DNA of 64,000 bases, from the NCBI RefSeq assembly GCF_040760005.1, contig NZ_CP099760.1, positions 266,001 to 330,000 on the forward strand, given 5' to 3'. Positions 9,196 to 19,624 of this stretch are shown in pieces. Origin of the DNA: Pseudomonas sp. stari2 (GTDB lineage: Bacteria > Pseudomonadota > Gammaproteobacteria > Pseudomonadales > Pseudomonadaceae). The stretch's first letter is position 1. Each line of letters begins with the position of its first letter. The translations under genes and the position numbers were made by a program. Below the pieces are notes generated by a model. It worked only from the letters and a program-made list of their open reading frames with translations, did no database searches and was not told the DNA's origin.

Positions 9196-10125
9196 TCAGA
9201 GCGATTCGAGACAACCCGCCAGATCATTCCCCAGCTTCTCCAGCACGTGCTCGTAACCCTGAGCCGTCGCTGGCGTGTACCCGCCCAACGCATCCAGCTC
9301 CGCCAGCTTCACCGGCAGGCCCGCCACCAGAGTTTCGGCCAGTCGTGGGCGCAGCGGCGGCTCGCTGAATACGCACGTCTTTCCGACTTCCTGCAAGCGT
9401 GCGCGCATCGCGGCCACATGCTGAGCGCCCGGCTGCACTTCCGCCGCCACGCTGAACACACCGGTATGTTTCAAGCCGTAGGCATCTTCGAAGTAGTCGA
9501 AGGCTTCGTGGAAGACGAAGTAGGGTTTGCCTTCAACGCTGGCCAGACGTTTCTTCAAGCGCTGATCCAATGCATCGAGACGCTCGTCGAACGCCTTGGC
9601 GTTGCTCTGATAGCGTTCGGCATTGGCCGGATCGACGGCGCTCAGATCAGCGGCCATTTTGTCGGCAATAACCCGCGCGTTTACCGGCGATAGCCACAAA
9701 TGCGCATCGAGGGTGCCTGGGCGGTGATCGTGATCATGCTCGTCGGCGTCTTCGGCGTGGGAGTGGCTGTCTTCGGCGAAGCGGCGCAGCTTCATGCCCG
9801 GCAGATTCTGCACGGCGACGCTCGGCAGCGTACGACCGTTCAGCACGCGGGGCAGGAAACCTTCCATGTCCGGGCCAATCCAGTACAGCAGATCCACCGA
9901 TTGCACCTTGCGCACGTCGGACGGGCGCAACGCGTAGTTATGCGGGGAGGCCCCCGGCGGCAGCAACACTTCCGGAATCGCCACGCCGTCCTGCACGGCG
10001 GCAGCAATCAATTGCAGCGGCTTGATGCTGGTGAGGACTCTGACTTCGGCCTGAGCCGAACCGATCAGCAGAAAACTGGCGACAAATGCCACAAAAACAG
10101 AAAAAAGTCGGGACACGATGACCAC
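9196..10125 (-). CDS. znuA: Zinc ABC transporter substrate-binding protein ZnuA
   Basis: This 309-residue periplasmic zinc-binding protein has a signal peptide ending AQA (about residue 26), the ligand region GASPHNYALRPSD and the His/Asp-rich loop DSHSHAEDADEHDHDH typical of ZnuA, followed by DAHLWLSP and FHEAF, which hold further zinc-binding histidines. It captures zinc for ZnuBC. It is divergent from zur-znuCB with a Zur-box-like palindrome between. The annotated start is a GTG with a weak ribosome site; a GTG 9 bases on is an alternative. Confidence 0.94.
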   Translation of the reverse strand: MVIVSRLFSVFVAFVASFLLIGSAQAEVRVLTSIKPLQLIAAAVQDGVAIPEVLLPPGASPHNYALRPSDVRKVQSVDLLYWIGPDMEGFLPRVLNGRTLPSVAVQNLPGMKLRRFAEDSHSHAEDADEHDHDHRPGTLDAHLWLSPVNARVIADKMAADLSAVDPANAERYQSNAKAFDERLDALDQRLKKRLASVEGKPYFVFHEAFDYFEDAYGLKHTGVFSVAAEVQPGAQHVAAMRARLQEVGKTCVFSEPPLRPRLAETLVAGLPVKLAELDALGGYTPATAQGYEHVLEKLGNDLAGCLESL

Positions 10126-10143
10126 TCAAGGAGGCGAGAACGG

Positions 10144-10156
10144 GTAACATAATAAC
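10144..10156. promoter_or_regulatory. Putative Zur operator
   Basis: GTAACATAATAAC forms an imperfect palindrome close to the GTTAT...ATAAC core of gammaproteobacterial Zur boxes. It lies in the 57-bp gap between the divergent znuA and zur genes, so one site could repress both units when zinc is sufficient. Confidence 0.55.
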
Positions 10157-10182
10157 GTCTCTAACCAAACTCGTCGCCGCTC

Positions 10183-10665
10183 ATGCCTATTACCCCGATT
10201 GCCAGCCGTCCCCACGACCACTCCCATTGCGTCCACAGCGCCCTGTCCGAGGCCGATGCCTTGTGTGCACAGAAAGGCCTGCGCCTGACCGCATTGCGTC
10301 GGCGGGTGCTGGAACTGGTCTGGCAGAGCCATAAGCCGCTGGGTGCCTACGACATTCTGGCGGTGCTCAGCGAGCAGGACGGCCGTCGCGCTGCGCCGCC
10401 GACTGTGTACCGCGCACTGGATTTCCTGCTGGAAAACGGCCTGGTGCACCGCATCTCCTCGCTGAACGCCTTTGTCGGCTGCGTTCACCCGAAACATTCG
10501 CACCAGGGTCAGTTCCTGATCTGTCGCGAGTGCCATGCGGCCATCGAGCTTGAGCAAAAAACCATCAGCGACGCCATCGTTCACAGCGCCAAGGACGTCG
10601 GCTTCATCGTCGAAGCCCAGACCGTCGAAGTGGTCGGCCTCTGCTCCGGTTGCCGGGGGGCTTGA
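10183..10665 (+). CDS. zur: Zinc uptake regulator Zur (Fur family)
   Basis: This 160-residue repressor has an N-terminal winged helix ([13 protein letters not shown], then [10 protein letters not shown] as the recognition helix) and the zinc sites seen as [14 protein letters not shown] and the C-terminal CSGC. It is Zur rather than Fur because it is placed with znuABC and has the histidine-rich start HDHSHCVH. Its stop codon overlaps the znuC start as TGATG. Confidence 0.93.
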   Translation: MPITPIASRPHDHSHCVHSALSEADALCAQKGLRLTALRRRVLELVWQSHKPLGAYDILAVLSEQDGRRAAPPTVYRALDFLLENGLVHRISSLNAFVGCVHPKHSHQGQFLICRECHAAIELEQKTISDAIVHSAKDVGFIVEAQTVEVVGLCSGCRGA

Positions 10666-11450
10666 TGAGCGATGCGTTGATCCGTCTGGAGCAGGTGGCT
10701 GTCCGGTTTGCCGGGCAGAACGTGCTGGACAACATTCACCTTAGCGTCGAGCCGGGGCAGATTGTCACCCTGATCGGCCCCAATGGCGCCGGCAAGACCA
10801 CGCTGGTGCGCGCCGTGCTCGGGCTGCTGAGACCCGACAGCGGCAGCGTCTGGCGCAAGCCGAAACTGCGCATCGGTTACATGCCGCAAAAGCTGCACGT
10901 TGATCCGACCCTGCCGTTGTCAGTCCTGCGCTTTCTGCGACTGGTACCGGGCGTCGATCGCCCGCGTGCGCTGGCGGCACTCAAGGAAGTCGGCGCCGAG
11001 CACGTCATCGACAGCCCGGTGCAAAGCGTTTCCGGCGGTGAAATGCAGCGCGTGCTGCTGGCCCGGGCGCTGTTGCGCGAGCCCGAACTGCTGGTGCTCG
11101 ACGAGCCGGTGCAAGGTGTCGATGTCGCCGGCCAGGCCGAGCTGTACAGCCTGATCACCCGCCTGCGCGACCGTCATGGCTGCGGCGTGTTAATGGTGTC
11201 CCACGACCTGCATCTGGTGATGAGCACCACCGACCAAGTGGTGTGCCTCAACCGTCATGTCTGCTGCTCCGGGCATCCCGAGCAGGTCAGTGGCGACCCG
11301 GCCTTCGTTGAGCTGTTCGGCAATCACGCGCCGAGCCTGGCGGTCTATCACCACCATCACGACCACGCCCATGACCTGCATGGCTCGGTGGTCAAAGGGC
11401 CTGTGACGGGCCAACCTCACGTTCACGGAGATAGCTGCAAGCATGGCTGA
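10665..11450 (+). CDS. znuC: Zinc ABC transporter ATP-binding protein ZnuC
   Basis: This 261-residue ATPase powers zinc import. The Walker A motif is GPNGAGKT, the signature is VSGGEMQR, Walker B is LLVLDEP, and the switch histidine lies in VSHDLH. The ATG at 10665 overlaps the zur stop. The C-terminal tail is rich in histidine ([10 protein letters not shown] and [10 protein letters not shown]), suggesting zinc binding in the cytoplasm. The end overlaps znuB by 8 bp. Confidence 0.95.
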   Translation: MSDALIRLEQVAVRFAGQNVLDNIHLSVEPGQIVTLIGPNGAGKTTLVRAVLGLLRPDSGSVWRKPKLRIGYMPQKLHVDPTLPLSVLRFLRLVPGVDRPRALAALKEVGAEHVIDSPVQSVSGGEMQRVLLARALLREPELLVLDEPVQGVDVAGQAELYSLITRLRDRHGCGVLMVSHDLHLVMSTTDQVVCLNRHVCCSGHPEQVSGDPAFVELFGNHAPSLAVYHHHHDHAHDLHGSVVKGPVTGQPHVHGDSCKHG

Positions 11451-12231
11451 TTTTCTGTTCTACGCCCTGCTTGCAGGTCTGGCGCTGGCGGTGGTCGCGG
11501 GGCCGCTGGGCTCGTTCGTGGTCTGGCGGCGCATGGCCTATTTCGGCGACACCCTGTCCCACGCCGCGCTGCTCGGCGTGGCGCTGGGCTTTCTGCTGGA
11601 TGTCAGCCCGACCGTCGCGGTCACCGTGGGCTGCCTGTTGCTGGCGGTGCTGCTGGTGACCCTGCAACAGCGTCAGCCGCTGGCGTCCGACACGTTGCTG
11701 GGCATTCTTGCGCCGAGCACGCTCTCTCTCGGCCTGGTAGTACTAAGCTTCATGCATGAAGTGCGGATCGACCTGATGGCCTACCTGTTCGGCGACCTGC
11801 TGGCGATCAGCCCGACTGATCTTGCGTGGATCCTCGGCGGCAGCGCGGCGGTGCTGGTGTTGCTGGTGACGCTATGGCGGCCGTTGCTGGCGATCACCGT
11901 GCACGAAGAACTGGCCCGGGTCGAAGGCCTGCCGGTGGCCGGTTTGCGCATGGCGTTGATGTTGCTGATCGCGGTGGTGATCGCCGTGGCGATGAAAATC
12001 GTCGGTGTGTTGCTGATTACGTCTCTGTTGATCATCCCGGCGGCTGCGGCACAACGTCACGCCCGTTCGCCGGAGCAGATGGCACTGGGCGCGAGCCTGC
12101 TGGGCATGCTCGCCGTGTGTGGCGGGCTGGCGCTGTCCTGGTTCAAGGACACCCCGGCCGGTCCGTCAATCGTTGTGACGGCGGCCGCACTGTTTCTGCT
12201 GAGTTTTGTTCTGCCCCGTCGAGGGGTGTAG
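11443..12231 (+). CDS. znuB: Zinc ABC transporter permease ZnuB
   Basis: This 262-residue integral membrane protein has about eight hydrophobic segments and the family motif [17 protein letters not shown] near residues 27-43. It forms the zinc channel with ZnuC. It overlaps znuC by 8 bp, so the three genes zur-znuC-znuB form one tightly coupled operon. Confidence 0.95.
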   Translation: MADFLFYALLAGLALAVVAGPLGSFVVWRRMAYFGDTLSHAALLGVALGFLLDVSPTVAVTVGCLLLAVLLVTLQQRQPLASDTLLGILAPSTLSLGLVVLSFMHEVRIDLMAYLFGDLLAISPTDLAWILGGSAAVLVLLVTLWRPLLAITVHEELARVEGLPVAGLRMALMLLIAVVIAVAMKIVGVLLITSLLIIPAAAAQRHARSPEQMALGASLLGMLAVCGGLALSWFKDTPAGPSIVVTAAALFLLSFVLPRRGV

Positions 12232-12268
12232 ACTTGCTCGTTTTTTGCGCAAATAGAGAGTCGCAGGA

Positions 12269-12982
12269 ATGAAGCCGTTCGCCTCCCGTTATCTGCTCCT
12301 TGTCGCATTTTCAATGCTGCTGGGCGCCTGCCAAAGCACGCCGCCGGTGGCCGAAGTCCCCGATGCGCGGGCCACGGCCATCGCACAGCTGGAGCAAAGC
12401 CTGGCCAGCAGCGAACTGGCCACTGCCGAAGACCAACTGGCAGCCTTGCAGGCCGAAACACCCAACGATCAATCCCTGGAGCAATACCAGCGTCAGTTGG
12501 CCGAAGCCTATCTGCGCCGCAGCCAGATCGTCCTGCAAAAGGGCGATGTGAATGCTGCCGCAACCGCTTTGGCCCGTGCCCGCGCGCTGATGCCCAAGGC
12601 CCCGGCGCTGACTGGTGGCGTCAACGGCGCCATCACCGAAGCGCGCAAGGCTGAGCTGGAGAAAGCCGAAGCAGCGCTCCAGGCCGCTGAAGCCAAGCCG
12701 AAGGCCAAGGTGATCGATCCGACTGCCGAAAGCACCACGGTTGCGCTGAATATCACCGATAGCCGCAAACTTCGCCGCCAACTGGATGCGATCGCCGCCG
12801 ATGTGGTGAATTACGACTGTGCGGTGAGCATTCAGGCCCCGCGCACCAATGATTACCCGTGGCTGGCGACGTTGATCACCAAGCGCGTGAAGAAGCTTGA
12901 TCCGGATTTCGATTTGAAGATCGAGAAGCAGATTCTGCGCACGGTGCCGGCGCAGATGGTTCTGAGCCCGCGCAAACCTTGA
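12269..12982 (+). CDS. Predicted lipoprotein of the PA5502 type, unknown function
   Basis: This 237-residue protein has a lipoprotein signal with lipobox LGAC (Cys21). The middle is Ala/Glu-rich and helical, resembling a short TPR-like helical array (SSELATAEDQL, then QYQRQLAEAYLRRSQ), and the last ~80 residues form a separate domain. It lies 37 bp after znuB, the order I recall in P. aeruginosa. The residue after the lipid Cys is Gln, which favours outer membrane sorting. No function is known to me. Confidence 0.8.
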   Translation: MKPFASRYLLLVAFSMLLGACQSTPPVAEVPDARATAIAQLEQSLASSELATAEDQLAALQAETPNDQSLEQYQRQLAEAYLRRSQIVLQKGDVNAAATALARARALMPKAPALTGGVNGAITEARKAELEKAEAALQAAEAKPKAKVIDPTAESTTVALNITDSRKLRRQLDAIAADVVNYDCAVSIQAPRTNDYPWLATLITKRVKKLDPDFDLKIEKQILRTVPAQMVLSPRKP

Positions 12983-12997
12983 AAAGCTTCATCGGAA

Positions 12998-13082
12998 CGC
13001 CGCCCGGAGCAAGCCCGCTCCCACATTTAGGTTCGTGTGCGACACAGAACCAATGTGGGAGCGGGCTTGCTCGCGAAGGCGT
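12998..13082. repeat. REP doublet (REPIN)
   Basis: Two inverted copies of a REP sequence with the core GGAGCAAGCCCGCTCCCACA (and its complement) are separated by about 12 bp. The arms are about 35 bp and flanked by CGCC / GGCG. This is the REP type common in P. fluorescens genomes and mobilised by RAYT transposases. It lies between converging genes and may also act as a transcription or mRNA boundary. Confidence 0.9.
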
Positions 13083-13103
13083 CCTTTCAGTCAACCAACA
13101 GCC

Positions 13104-15245
13104 TTAAGCTGGAATAGCCTTGGCCTTGGGCTCCCGGTCCCAAACCCGATGCTGCCCGATCGCAGCAAAGAATGGCTTGGTCAGCGCGCCAACATCCTTG
13201 CCCTCCAGCAATCCGGCATCCGTCTCCAGCTTCAGCACGTCCAGCAACTGTTTGGCCTCGCCATGCAGCGCGATTGCCTTCAAGTGTTTGTACGCCTCCA
13301 GCAGGTAGTGCAACGCCACGCCGTCACCGCTCAACGCCTTGACCGACGCCGCGCCACCCGGCACGAATACCGCGTCGAACGCAATTGATGGCATGCCTTC
13401 CATCGACGCATCCACCGCCAGGGTTTTGCCATCGGCGGTCTTCAGTGGCGCCGAAGTCGGGCCAAGCAGCTTGGCGTGTGCACCTTCTGCCGCCAGCGCC
13501 TTCTTCATCGCATCAATCGCCGCATCATCGACACCGTTGGCCGCAAGGATCGCGACTTTCCGTGTCTTGATGTTTTCCGGCAACAGGTTGGCCTGACTCA
13601 ACGCTGGCGAGCGCTCCAGTGATGTTTTCGGCACGTCCACGGTACCTTTGCCTGGCGCTGGCAGACCCAGGTTGGCCGCCACGCGTTTGGCCAACTCTAG
13701 GTCGATGTTGGCGAGAATCTCGTTCACTTCCCGCGCCCGGATGAATTCACGCTCAACCTTGCCCAACTCGAAGCTGTAGGCAGCGATGATGTGCTCTTTC
13801 TCGTGCGGGCTCATGCTGTTGAAAAACAGTCGCGCCTGGGAAAAGTGATCGCTGAACGATTCGCTGCGCTGGCGGATCTTGTTGGCGTCGATGCGCTCCG
13901 GGTAGCTCTCGAACCCGCCGTCCTGTGCGGCCGGTGGTGTTTCTTTGGGCCATCCGCCATCGATGGAATTCGGTTCGTAAGAGGCACGGCCCTTGTCGAT
14001 CACCGTACGGTGCTGGGCATCGCGCTGGCCGTTATGGAACGGTGCGACCGGGCGATTGATCGGCAGTTCATGAAAGTTCGGCCCGCCGAGTCGGCTGATC
14101 TGCGTATCGGTGTAGGAAAACAACCGGCCTTGCAGCAAAGGGTCATTGGAGAAGTCGATCCCCGGCACGATATGGCCGGGGCAGAACGCGACCTGCTCGG
14201 TCTCGGCGAAGAAATTATCCGGGTTGCGGTTGAGGGTCATCTTGCCCAGCGGCGTGATCGGGACGATTTCCTCGGGAATCAGTTTGGTCGGGTCAAGGAT
14301 GTCGAAATCGAAGTCGTGCTCGTTTTCCTCCTCGATGACCTGTACGCCAAGTTCCCATTCCGGGTAGTCACCCATCTCGATGGCCTCCCAGAGATCGCGC
14401 CGATGGTAGTCGGTGTCTTTACCGGCCAGCTTCTGCGCCTCGTCCCACACCAGCGAGCATGTGCCGGCAGTAGGGCGCCAGTGGAATTTGACGAAGCGCG
14501 ATTTGCCCTCGGCGTTGATCAGCCGGAAGGTGTGCACGCCGAAGCCCTGCATGCTGCGCAGACTTTTCGGGATGGCTCGGTCGGACATGGCCCAGATGAC
14601 CATGTGTGCCGACTCAGGCACCAGCGACACGAAGTCCCAGAATGTGTCGTGGGCCGAGCCACCGGTGGGGATTTCGTTGTGTGGCTCGGGTTTCACGGCA
14701 TGGACGAAGTCGGGAAACTTGATCGCGTCCTGTATGAAAAATACCGGCATGTTGTTGCCGACCAGATCGAAGTTGCCTTCGTCGGTGAAAAACTTCACGG
14801 CAAAACCACGCACGTCACGCACCGTGTCGCCGGAACCGCGAGGGCCCTGCACTGTGGAAAAGCGTACGAACACCGGGGTTTTCTTACCCGGATCCCGTAG
14901 GAATCCGGCCTTGGTCAGTGCGGAATGGTTCTCGTAGGTTTGAAAGAAACCATGTGCACCCGTGCCGCGAGCATGGACGATGCGCTCGGGAATCCGTTCA
15001 TGGTCAAAGTGCGTGATTTTCTCACGCATGATGAAGTCTTCCAGCAGCGACGGCCCGCGCGGCCCGGCCTTGAGGGTGTTCTGGTTGTCCGCGACCTTCA
15101 CGCCCTGATTGGTGCGCAGGGCCTGGCCGGTGGCGTCGGAACGAAATTTTTCCAGGCTATCTAGTTTGGCGTTGGTATTGGCGCGATCCGGGGTGTCGGT
15201 GCCGGCCAGCTGGGTTTTGTCTGTGGCAGTTTTTTTCGTACTCAT
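13104..15245 (-). CDS. katE: Large-subunit catalase HPII
   Basis: This 713-residue clade 2 haem catalase breaks down hydrogen peroxide. The catalytic His91 (VHARG), distal Asn164 (VGNNMP) and proximal Tyr378 (RLFSYTDTQ) are all in place. After about residue 550 comes the extra flavodoxin-like domain that marks large-subunit catalases. The ATG at 15245 (MSTKK) follows AGGAG; an earlier in-frame start would add 22 unlikely residues. Stationary-phase control by RpoS is usual in the family, but no clear promoter was identified. Confidence 0.95.
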   Translation of the reverse strand: MSTKKTATDKTQLAGTDTPDRANTNAKLDSLEKFRSDATGQALRTNQGVKVADNQNTLKAGPRGPSLLEDFIMREKITHFDHERIPERIVHARGTGAHGFFQTYENHSALTKAGFLRDPGKKTPVFVRFSTVQGPRGSGDTVRDVRGFAVKFFTDEGNFDLVGNNMPVFFIQDAIKFPDFVHAVKPEPHNEIPTGGSAHDTFWDFVSLVPESAHMVIWAMSDRAIPKSLRSMQGFGVHTFRLINAEGKSRFVKFHWRPTAGTCSLVWDEAQKLAGKDTDYHRRDLWEAIEMGDYPEWELGVQVIEEENEHDFDFDILDPTKLIPEEIVPITPLGKMTLNRNPDNFFAETEQVAFCPGHIVPGIDFSNDPLLQGRLFSYTDTQISRLGGPNFHELPINRPVAPFHNGQRDAQHRTVIDKGRASYEPNSIDGGWPKETPPAAQDGGFESYPERIDANKIRQRSESFSDHFSQARLFFNSMSPHEKEHIIAAYSFELGKVEREFIRAREVNEILANIDLELAKRVAANLGLPAPGKGTVDVPKTSLERSPALSQANLLPENIKTRKVAILAANGVDDAAIDAMKKALAAEGAHAKLLGPTSAPLKTADGKTLAVDASMEGMPSIAFDAVFVPGGAASVKALSGDGVALHYLLEAYKHLKAIALHGEAKQLLDVLKLETDAGLLEGKDVGALTKPFFAAIGQHRVWDREPKAKAIPA

Positions 15246-15505
15246 CAGTCGTGAACTCCTGTTTGCCCCGGCGTTGCGCCGGGACGCTTGAGTGGCTCCC
15301 GGGCACGGCACCCAGGGTTTTGAAGTCGCTTACCTAGTGACTGACGAGGAATTTGGGCGTTCCTTTTTTATGACCTTTGATCTTGTTATTGCCAAATCGA
15401 AGGTTAATTGCGAAATAAATGCTAAGAACCTCTATACGGACAGGCTAAAATGCGCGCCCGGCTAACCGCTGATCCTTTTCCAACGCGCCCCACAAGGTTC
15501 GCTAC

Positions 15506-16513
15506 GTGATCGAGTTTCAAAACGTCCATAAGACTTACCGCGTCGCCGGTAAGGACATCACCGCGCTGCATCCGACCAGTCTCTCCATCGAGAACGGTCA
15601 GGTGTTCGGCCTGATTGGCCATTCCGGCGCGGGAAAAAGTACCCTGCTGCGTCTGATCAATCGCCTGGAAGATTCCAGTGGCGGCAAGATCATCGTCGAC
15701 GGCGAAGAAGTCACCGCGCTGGACGCCAACGGCCTGCGCCGTTTTCGTCAGCAGGTCGGGATGATCTTCCAGCACTTCAACCTGCTGGCGTCCAAGACCG
15801 TGGCCGACAACGTTGCGCTGCCGCTGACCCTGGCCGGTGAACTGTCCCGCGCCGAAATCGATCAGCGTGTGGCCGAATTGCTGGCGCGGGTCGGCCTGTC
15901 CGATCACGCCAGGAAGTATCCGGCTCAGTTGTCCGGTGGCCAGAAGCAGCGCGTCGGCATCGCCCGCGCCCTGGCGACCAAGCCGAAAATCCTGCTGTGC
16001 GACGAAGCCACCAGCGCTCTCGATCCACAGACCACCGCTTCGGTCCTGCAACTGCTGGCCGAGATCAACCGCGAGCTGAAACTGACCATCGTGCTGATCA
16101 CCCACGAGATGGACGTGATCCGCCGTGTCTGCGATCAGGTGGCGGTGATGGATGCCGGCGTGATCGTCGAGCAAGGCTCGGTGGCCGAGGTGTTCCTGCA
16201 TCCGAAGCACCCGACCACCAAGCGTTTCGTCCAGGAAGACGAGCAGATCGACGAAAGCGAGCAGCGCGATGACTTCGCTCACGTGCCGGGCCGCATCGTA
16301 CGTCTGACCTTCCAGGGCGAAGCGACCTACGCGCCGTTGCTCGGAACCGTCGCCCGGGAAACCGGCGTGGACTACAGCATCCTGGCCGGTCGCATCGACC
16401 GCATCAAAGATATTCCTTACGGGCAATTGACCCTCGCCGTCACCGGTGGCGACATGGACGCGGCGTTCGCCCGCTTCACCGCCGCTGACGTTCACATGGA
16501 GGTGTTGCGCTAA
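15506..16513 (+). CDS. metN: Methionine ABC transporter ATP-binding protein MetN
   Basis: This 335-residue ATPase has Walker A GHSGAGKS (38-45), signature LSGGQKQR, Walker [12 protein letters not shown] and a C-terminal NIL-type domain (about 265-335) that senses methionine. The start is GTG at 15506. Its TAA stop overlaps the metI start. It energises D/L-methionine import. Confidence 0.94.
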   Translation: MIEFQNVHKTYRVAGKDITALHPTSLSIENGQVFGLIGHSGAGKSTLLRLINRLEDSSGGKIIVDGEEVTALDANGLRRFRQQVGMIFQHFNLLASKTVADNVALPLTLAGELSRAEIDQRVAELLARVGLSDHARKYPAQLSGGQKQRVGIARALATKPKILLCDEATSALDPQTTASVLQLLAEINRELKLTIVLITHEMDVIRRVCDQVAVMDAGVIVEQGSVAEVFLHPKHPTTKRFVQEDEQIDESEQRDDFAHVPGRIVRLTFQGEATYAPLLGTVARETGVDYSILAGRIDRIKDIPYGQLTLAVTGGDMDAAFARFTAADVHMEVLR

Positions 16514-17187
16514 TGGCAGACCTGATGAGTTTCTTCACCAATATCGACTGGTACGAAATCTGGCTGGCCACCGGCGACACCATGATGATGCTCGGCGGTT
16601 CGCTGCTGTTCACGGTCCTGCTAGGTCTGCCGCTGGGCGTGCTGCTGTTTCTGTGTAGCCCGCGTCAGTTACTCGAAGCCAAAGGTGTTTATGCCTTGCT
16701 GTCGCTGGTGGTGAACATCCTGCGTTCGCTGCCGTTCATCATTCTGTTGATCGTGATGATCCCGTTCACCGTGCTGATCACTGGCACCTCGCTGGGCGTG
16801 GCCGGTGCGATTCCGCCGCTGGTCGTGGGTGCAACGCCGTTCTTCGCGCGGCTGGTGGAAACCGCCCTGCGTGAAGTCGATCGCGGCATCATCGAAGCGA
16901 CCCAGTCCATGGGCGCGACCACTCGGCAGATCATCATGAACGCCTTGCTGCCGGAGGCCCGTCCGGGCATCTTCGCGGCGATTACGGTGACGGCGATTAC
17001 ATTGGTTTCCTACACGGCGATGGCCGGTGTGGTTGGCGCTGGTGGCCTGGGTGACCTGGCGATCCGTTTCGGCTACCAACGTTTCCAGACCGATGTGATG
17101 ATCGTCACCGTGGTGTTGCTGCTGATTCTGGTGCAAGTGCTGCAAATGGTTGGCGACCGACTGGTCGTTCATTTCTCGCGCAAATAA
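16513..17187 (+). CDS. metI: Methionine ABC transporter permease MetI
   Basis: This 224-residue protein has about five membrane segments and the permease EAA loop near EATQSMGATTRQI. The start overlaps the metN stop as TAATG. It is the middle gene of the metNIQ operon. Confidence 0.94.
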   Translation: MADLMSFFTNIDWYEIWLATGDTMMMLGGSLLFTVLLGLPLGVLLFLCSPRQLLEAKGVYALLSLVVNILRSLPFIILLIVMIPFTVLITGTSLGVAGAIPPLVVGATPFFARLVETALREVDRGIIEATQSMGATTRQIIMNALLPEARPGIFAAITVTAITLVSYTAMAGVVGAGGLGDLAIRFGYQRFQTDVMIVTVVLLLILVQVLQMVGDRLVVHFSRK

Positions 17188-17261
17188 CCGGTTTTGTAAT
17201 GACATGAGCCGGCCATTCGCTGGCAGGCGCCAGACGGGCGCCGTAAAAAGGAGTTAGCTGA

Positions 17262-18032
17262 ATGAAAAAACTGATCGCTGCTTTCGCTGCCGTAGCCGCT
17301 TTTTCGGCCCACGCTGAAACCCTGACCGTTGCTGCCACCCCGGTGCCGCACGCGGAAATCCTCGAATTCGTGAAGCCGGCACTGGCCAAAGAAGGCGTGG
17401 ATCTGAAGGTCAAGGTCTTCACCGACTACATCCAGCCGAACGTGCAGGTGGCCGAGAAGCGTCTGGACGCCAACTTCTTCCAGCACCAGCCGTACCTCGA
17501 TGAGTTCAACAAGGCCAAGGGCACCAGCCTGGTGGCCGTGACCGGTGTGCACCTGGAGCCGCTGGGCGCTTACTCCAGCAAGTTCAAGAAGCTTGACGAG
17601 CTGCCAGGCGGCGCCAACGTGGTGATCCCGAACGACGCCACCAACGGCGGCCGTGCGCTGTTGCTGCTGGCCAAGGCTGGCGTGATCACCCTGAAGGATC
17701 CGACCAACATCCTGTCGACCGTCAAGGACATCGCCCAGAACCCGAAAGACCTGAAAATCCGTGAACTGGAAGCCGCGACCATCCCGCGCGTGCTGACCCA
17801 GGTCGACCTGGCGCTGATCAACACCAACTACGCGCTCGAAGCCAAGCTCGATCCGTCCAAGGACGCGTTGGTCATCGAAGGCAACGATTCGCCGTACGTG
17901 AACATCCTGGTGTCCCGCGCGGACAACAAGGACAGCGATGCGATGAAGAAACTGGCCGCTGCACTGCACAGCCCGGAAGTGAAGAAATTCATTACCGAGA
18001 AGTACAAAGGCGCGGTGTTGCCGGCGTTCTGA
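17262..18032 (+). CDS. metQ: Methionine-binding protein MetQ (NlpA family)
   Basis: This 256-residue substrate-binding protein has a signal peptide ending AHA (about 19) and the NlpA family pattern VAATPVPHAEIL, FQHQPYLDEFN and INTNYA. It has no lipobox cysteine, so it is probably a soluble periplasmic protein. A GGAG site precedes the start. A terminator follows 18 bp after the stop. Confidence 0.93.
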   Translation: MKKLIAAFAAVAAFSAHAETLTVAATPVPHAEILEFVKPALAKEGVDLKVKVFTDYIQPNVQVAEKRLDANFFQHQPYLDEFNKAKGTSLVAVTGVHLEPLGAYSSKFKKLDELPGGANVVIPNDATNGGRALLLLAKAGVITLKDPTNILSTVKDIAQNPKDLKIRELEAATIPRVLTQVDLALINTNYALEAKLDPSKDALVIEGNDSPYVNILVSRADNKDSDAMKKLAAALHSPEVKKFITEKYKGAVLPAF

Positions 18033-18050
18033 TCCCGGCTTACAGGCATA

Positions 18051-18078
18051 AAAAACCGCAGCTAAGGCTGCGGTTTTT
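18051..18078. terminator. Bidirectional terminator between metQ and the sco gene
   Basis: A perfect 12-bp stem (AAAAACCGCAGC and its complement, loop TAAG) with a T-run serves two converging transcripts. Confidence 0.9.
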
Positions 18079-18092
18079 TTTGGTCCGGGTTT

Positions 18093-18728
18093 TTACTTGC
18101 GGTTCAGCATCACCGGCAACTGCGCCACCAGCTTGGCATTGTTCAACGGCGCACGAATGAACCCGCGCTGCGTTCCGTCCGGCCCGATCACCGCCAGATT
18201 CCCGCTGTGATCCACCGTGTAATTCGGCTTGCTGGTGTCCGCTGGAATGAACGGAATGCTCACTGCGTTGGCGACCTTCTGCAGCTCCTCGATCGATTTC
18301 GGCGTCAGGCCGATGAACTGCGGATCGAAGTAGCCCAAGTACTGCTTCAACTGCGCAGGGTTGTCGCGGTTCGGGTCGACGCTGACCAGTACGATCTGCA
18401 ACTTGTCCACTGCATCCTTCGGCAGTTCGCTCTTGATCTGGCGCAGTTGGGCGAGGGTGGTCGGGCAGATGTCCGGGCAGAAGGTGTAGCCGAAGAACAG
18501 CAGGCTCCACTTACCCTTGAGCTCGTTGACCGTGACTGGCTGGCCGTCCTGATTGGTCATCGTCACGTCCGGCAGGTTGCGGCTCTGCGGCAGTAGGATG
18601 ATGCCGGCGTCGATCAGCGCGGTCGGGTCGCCCTGACCCTTGCCGCTCAGCACTTTGTTGACGGTCAGGCCGAGGATCAGCGCGATCACGGCCACGAGGA
18701 TGAAGACGGTTTTCTGGGTTCGAGTCAT
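18093..18728 (-). CDS. SCO1/SenC copper chaperone for cytochrome oxidase
   Basis: This 211-residue protein has one N-terminal membrane anchor (about 8-24) and a thioredoxin-like domain with the copper site CPDIC (84-88) and the distal His in TVDHSG. It delivers copper to the CuA centre of subunit II. The true start is the ATG at 18728, which overlaps the cyoE stop as ATGA; the longer open frame upstream is a shadow of cyoE. It is the last gene of the oxidase locus. Confidence 0.94.
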   Translation of the reverse strand: MTRTQKTVFILVAVIALILGLTVNKVLSGKGQGDPTALIDAGIILLPQSRNLPDVTMTNQDGQPVTVNELKGKWSLLFFGYTFCPDICPTTLAQLRQIKSELPKDAVDKLQIVLVSVDPNRDNPAQLKQYLGYFDPQFIGLTPKSIEELQKVANAVSIPFIPADTSKPNYTVDHSGNLAVIGPDGTQRGFIRAPLNNAKLVAQLPVMLNRK

Positions 18729-19624
18729 AGGTTCAACAGTAAGTAGTGGTCTACGAGCAGGGCGATGAACAGCAGAAACAAGTACCAGATAGAGTACTTG
18801 AAGGTGTTGATCGCCGCGTGCGGCCGAGTGCCACGGTACAGCACCACGGCCCATTGCAGAAACCGCGCGCCCAGCCCGAGGGCACAGATCAGATACAGCG
18901 CGCCGCTCATATGGATCACGTACGGCAACAGGCTGACCGCCAGCAGCGCGAAGGTGTACAGCAGAATGTGCACCTTGGTGTAGTGCTCGCCGTGGGTGAC
19001 CGGCAACATCGGGATGTCGGCCTTGGCGTATTCCTCCTTGCGGTGGATCGCCAGCGCCCAGAAGTGCGGCGGGGTCCAGGCGAAGATGATCAACACCAGC
19101 AGCAACGGTTCGGCGCTGACGTGGCCGGTGGCGGCGGTCCAGCCAAGCAGCGGCGGTGCGGCGCCGGCCAGACCGCCGATGACGATGTTCTGTGGCGTCG
19201 CGCGTTTGAGGAAACCGGTGTAGATCACCGCGTAGCCGAGCAGCGAGGCCAGGGTCAGCCAGGCGGTCAGCGGATTGGTGAAGGTCAGCAGCAAGGCCTG
19301 ACCAAGCAGCGCCAATACCAGCGCAAAGGTCAGCGCCGCCGTGGGCGAAACCCGGCCCTCGGCCAGCGGCCGTTTGTGGGTGCGCGCCATGACCGCGTCG
19401 ATGCGCCGATCCACCACATGATTGACCGCCGCCGCACCACCGGCACACAACGCGATCCCCAGATTGCCGAACACCAGCACCGTCCACGGCACCCCGGCGC
19501 GGGTCGCGAGGAACATGCCGACCAGCGAGGTGATGAGCATCAGCACCACGACTTTCGGTTTGGTCAGCTCCAGATAGTCTCGCCACAACGCCTGCGCGGG
19601 ACGTTCGCCGATCAGAATCGCCAT
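18725..19624 (-). CDS. cyoE: Protohaem IX farnesyltransferase (haem O synthase)
   Basis: This 299-residue UbiA-family prenyltransferase farnesylates haem B to haem O. It has about eight or nine membrane segments and the Asp-rich motif [20 protein letters not shown] strong AAGGAGAG precedes the ATG. It overlaps ctaA upstream by about 13 bp. In this locus it feeds haem O to CtaA for haem A synthesis, and is sometimes named ctaB. Confidence 0.94.
   Translation of the reverse strand: MAILIGERPAQALWRDYLELTKPKVVVLMLITSLVGMFLATRAGVPWTVLVFGNLGIALCAGGAAAVNHVVDRRIDAVMARTHKRPLAEGRVSPTAALTFALVLALLGQALLLTFTNPLTAWLTLASLLGYAVIYTGFLKRATPQNIVIGGLAGAAPPLLGWTAATGHVSAEPLLLVLIIFAWTPPHFWALAIHRKEEYAKADIPMLPVTHGEHYTKVHILLYTFALLAVSLLPYVIHMSGALYLICALGLGARFLQWAVVLYRGTRPHAAINTFKYSIWYLFLLFIALLVDHYLLLNL

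Noticed and set aside
13104..15245. Possible fusion of catalase with an unrelated protease
   Set aside because: The C-terminal flavodoxin/glutaminase-like domain is a normal part of large-subunit catalases.
15246..15505. Possible SAM riboswitch before metN
   Set aside because: No conserved helix set or terminator was found in the gap, and such riboswitches are not usual before metNIQ in pseudomonads.
18093..19586. Apparent 497-residue fusion ending in the Sco protein
   Set aside because: The first ~285 residues are out-of-frame cyoE; the ATG at 18728 with ATGA overlap is the real start.
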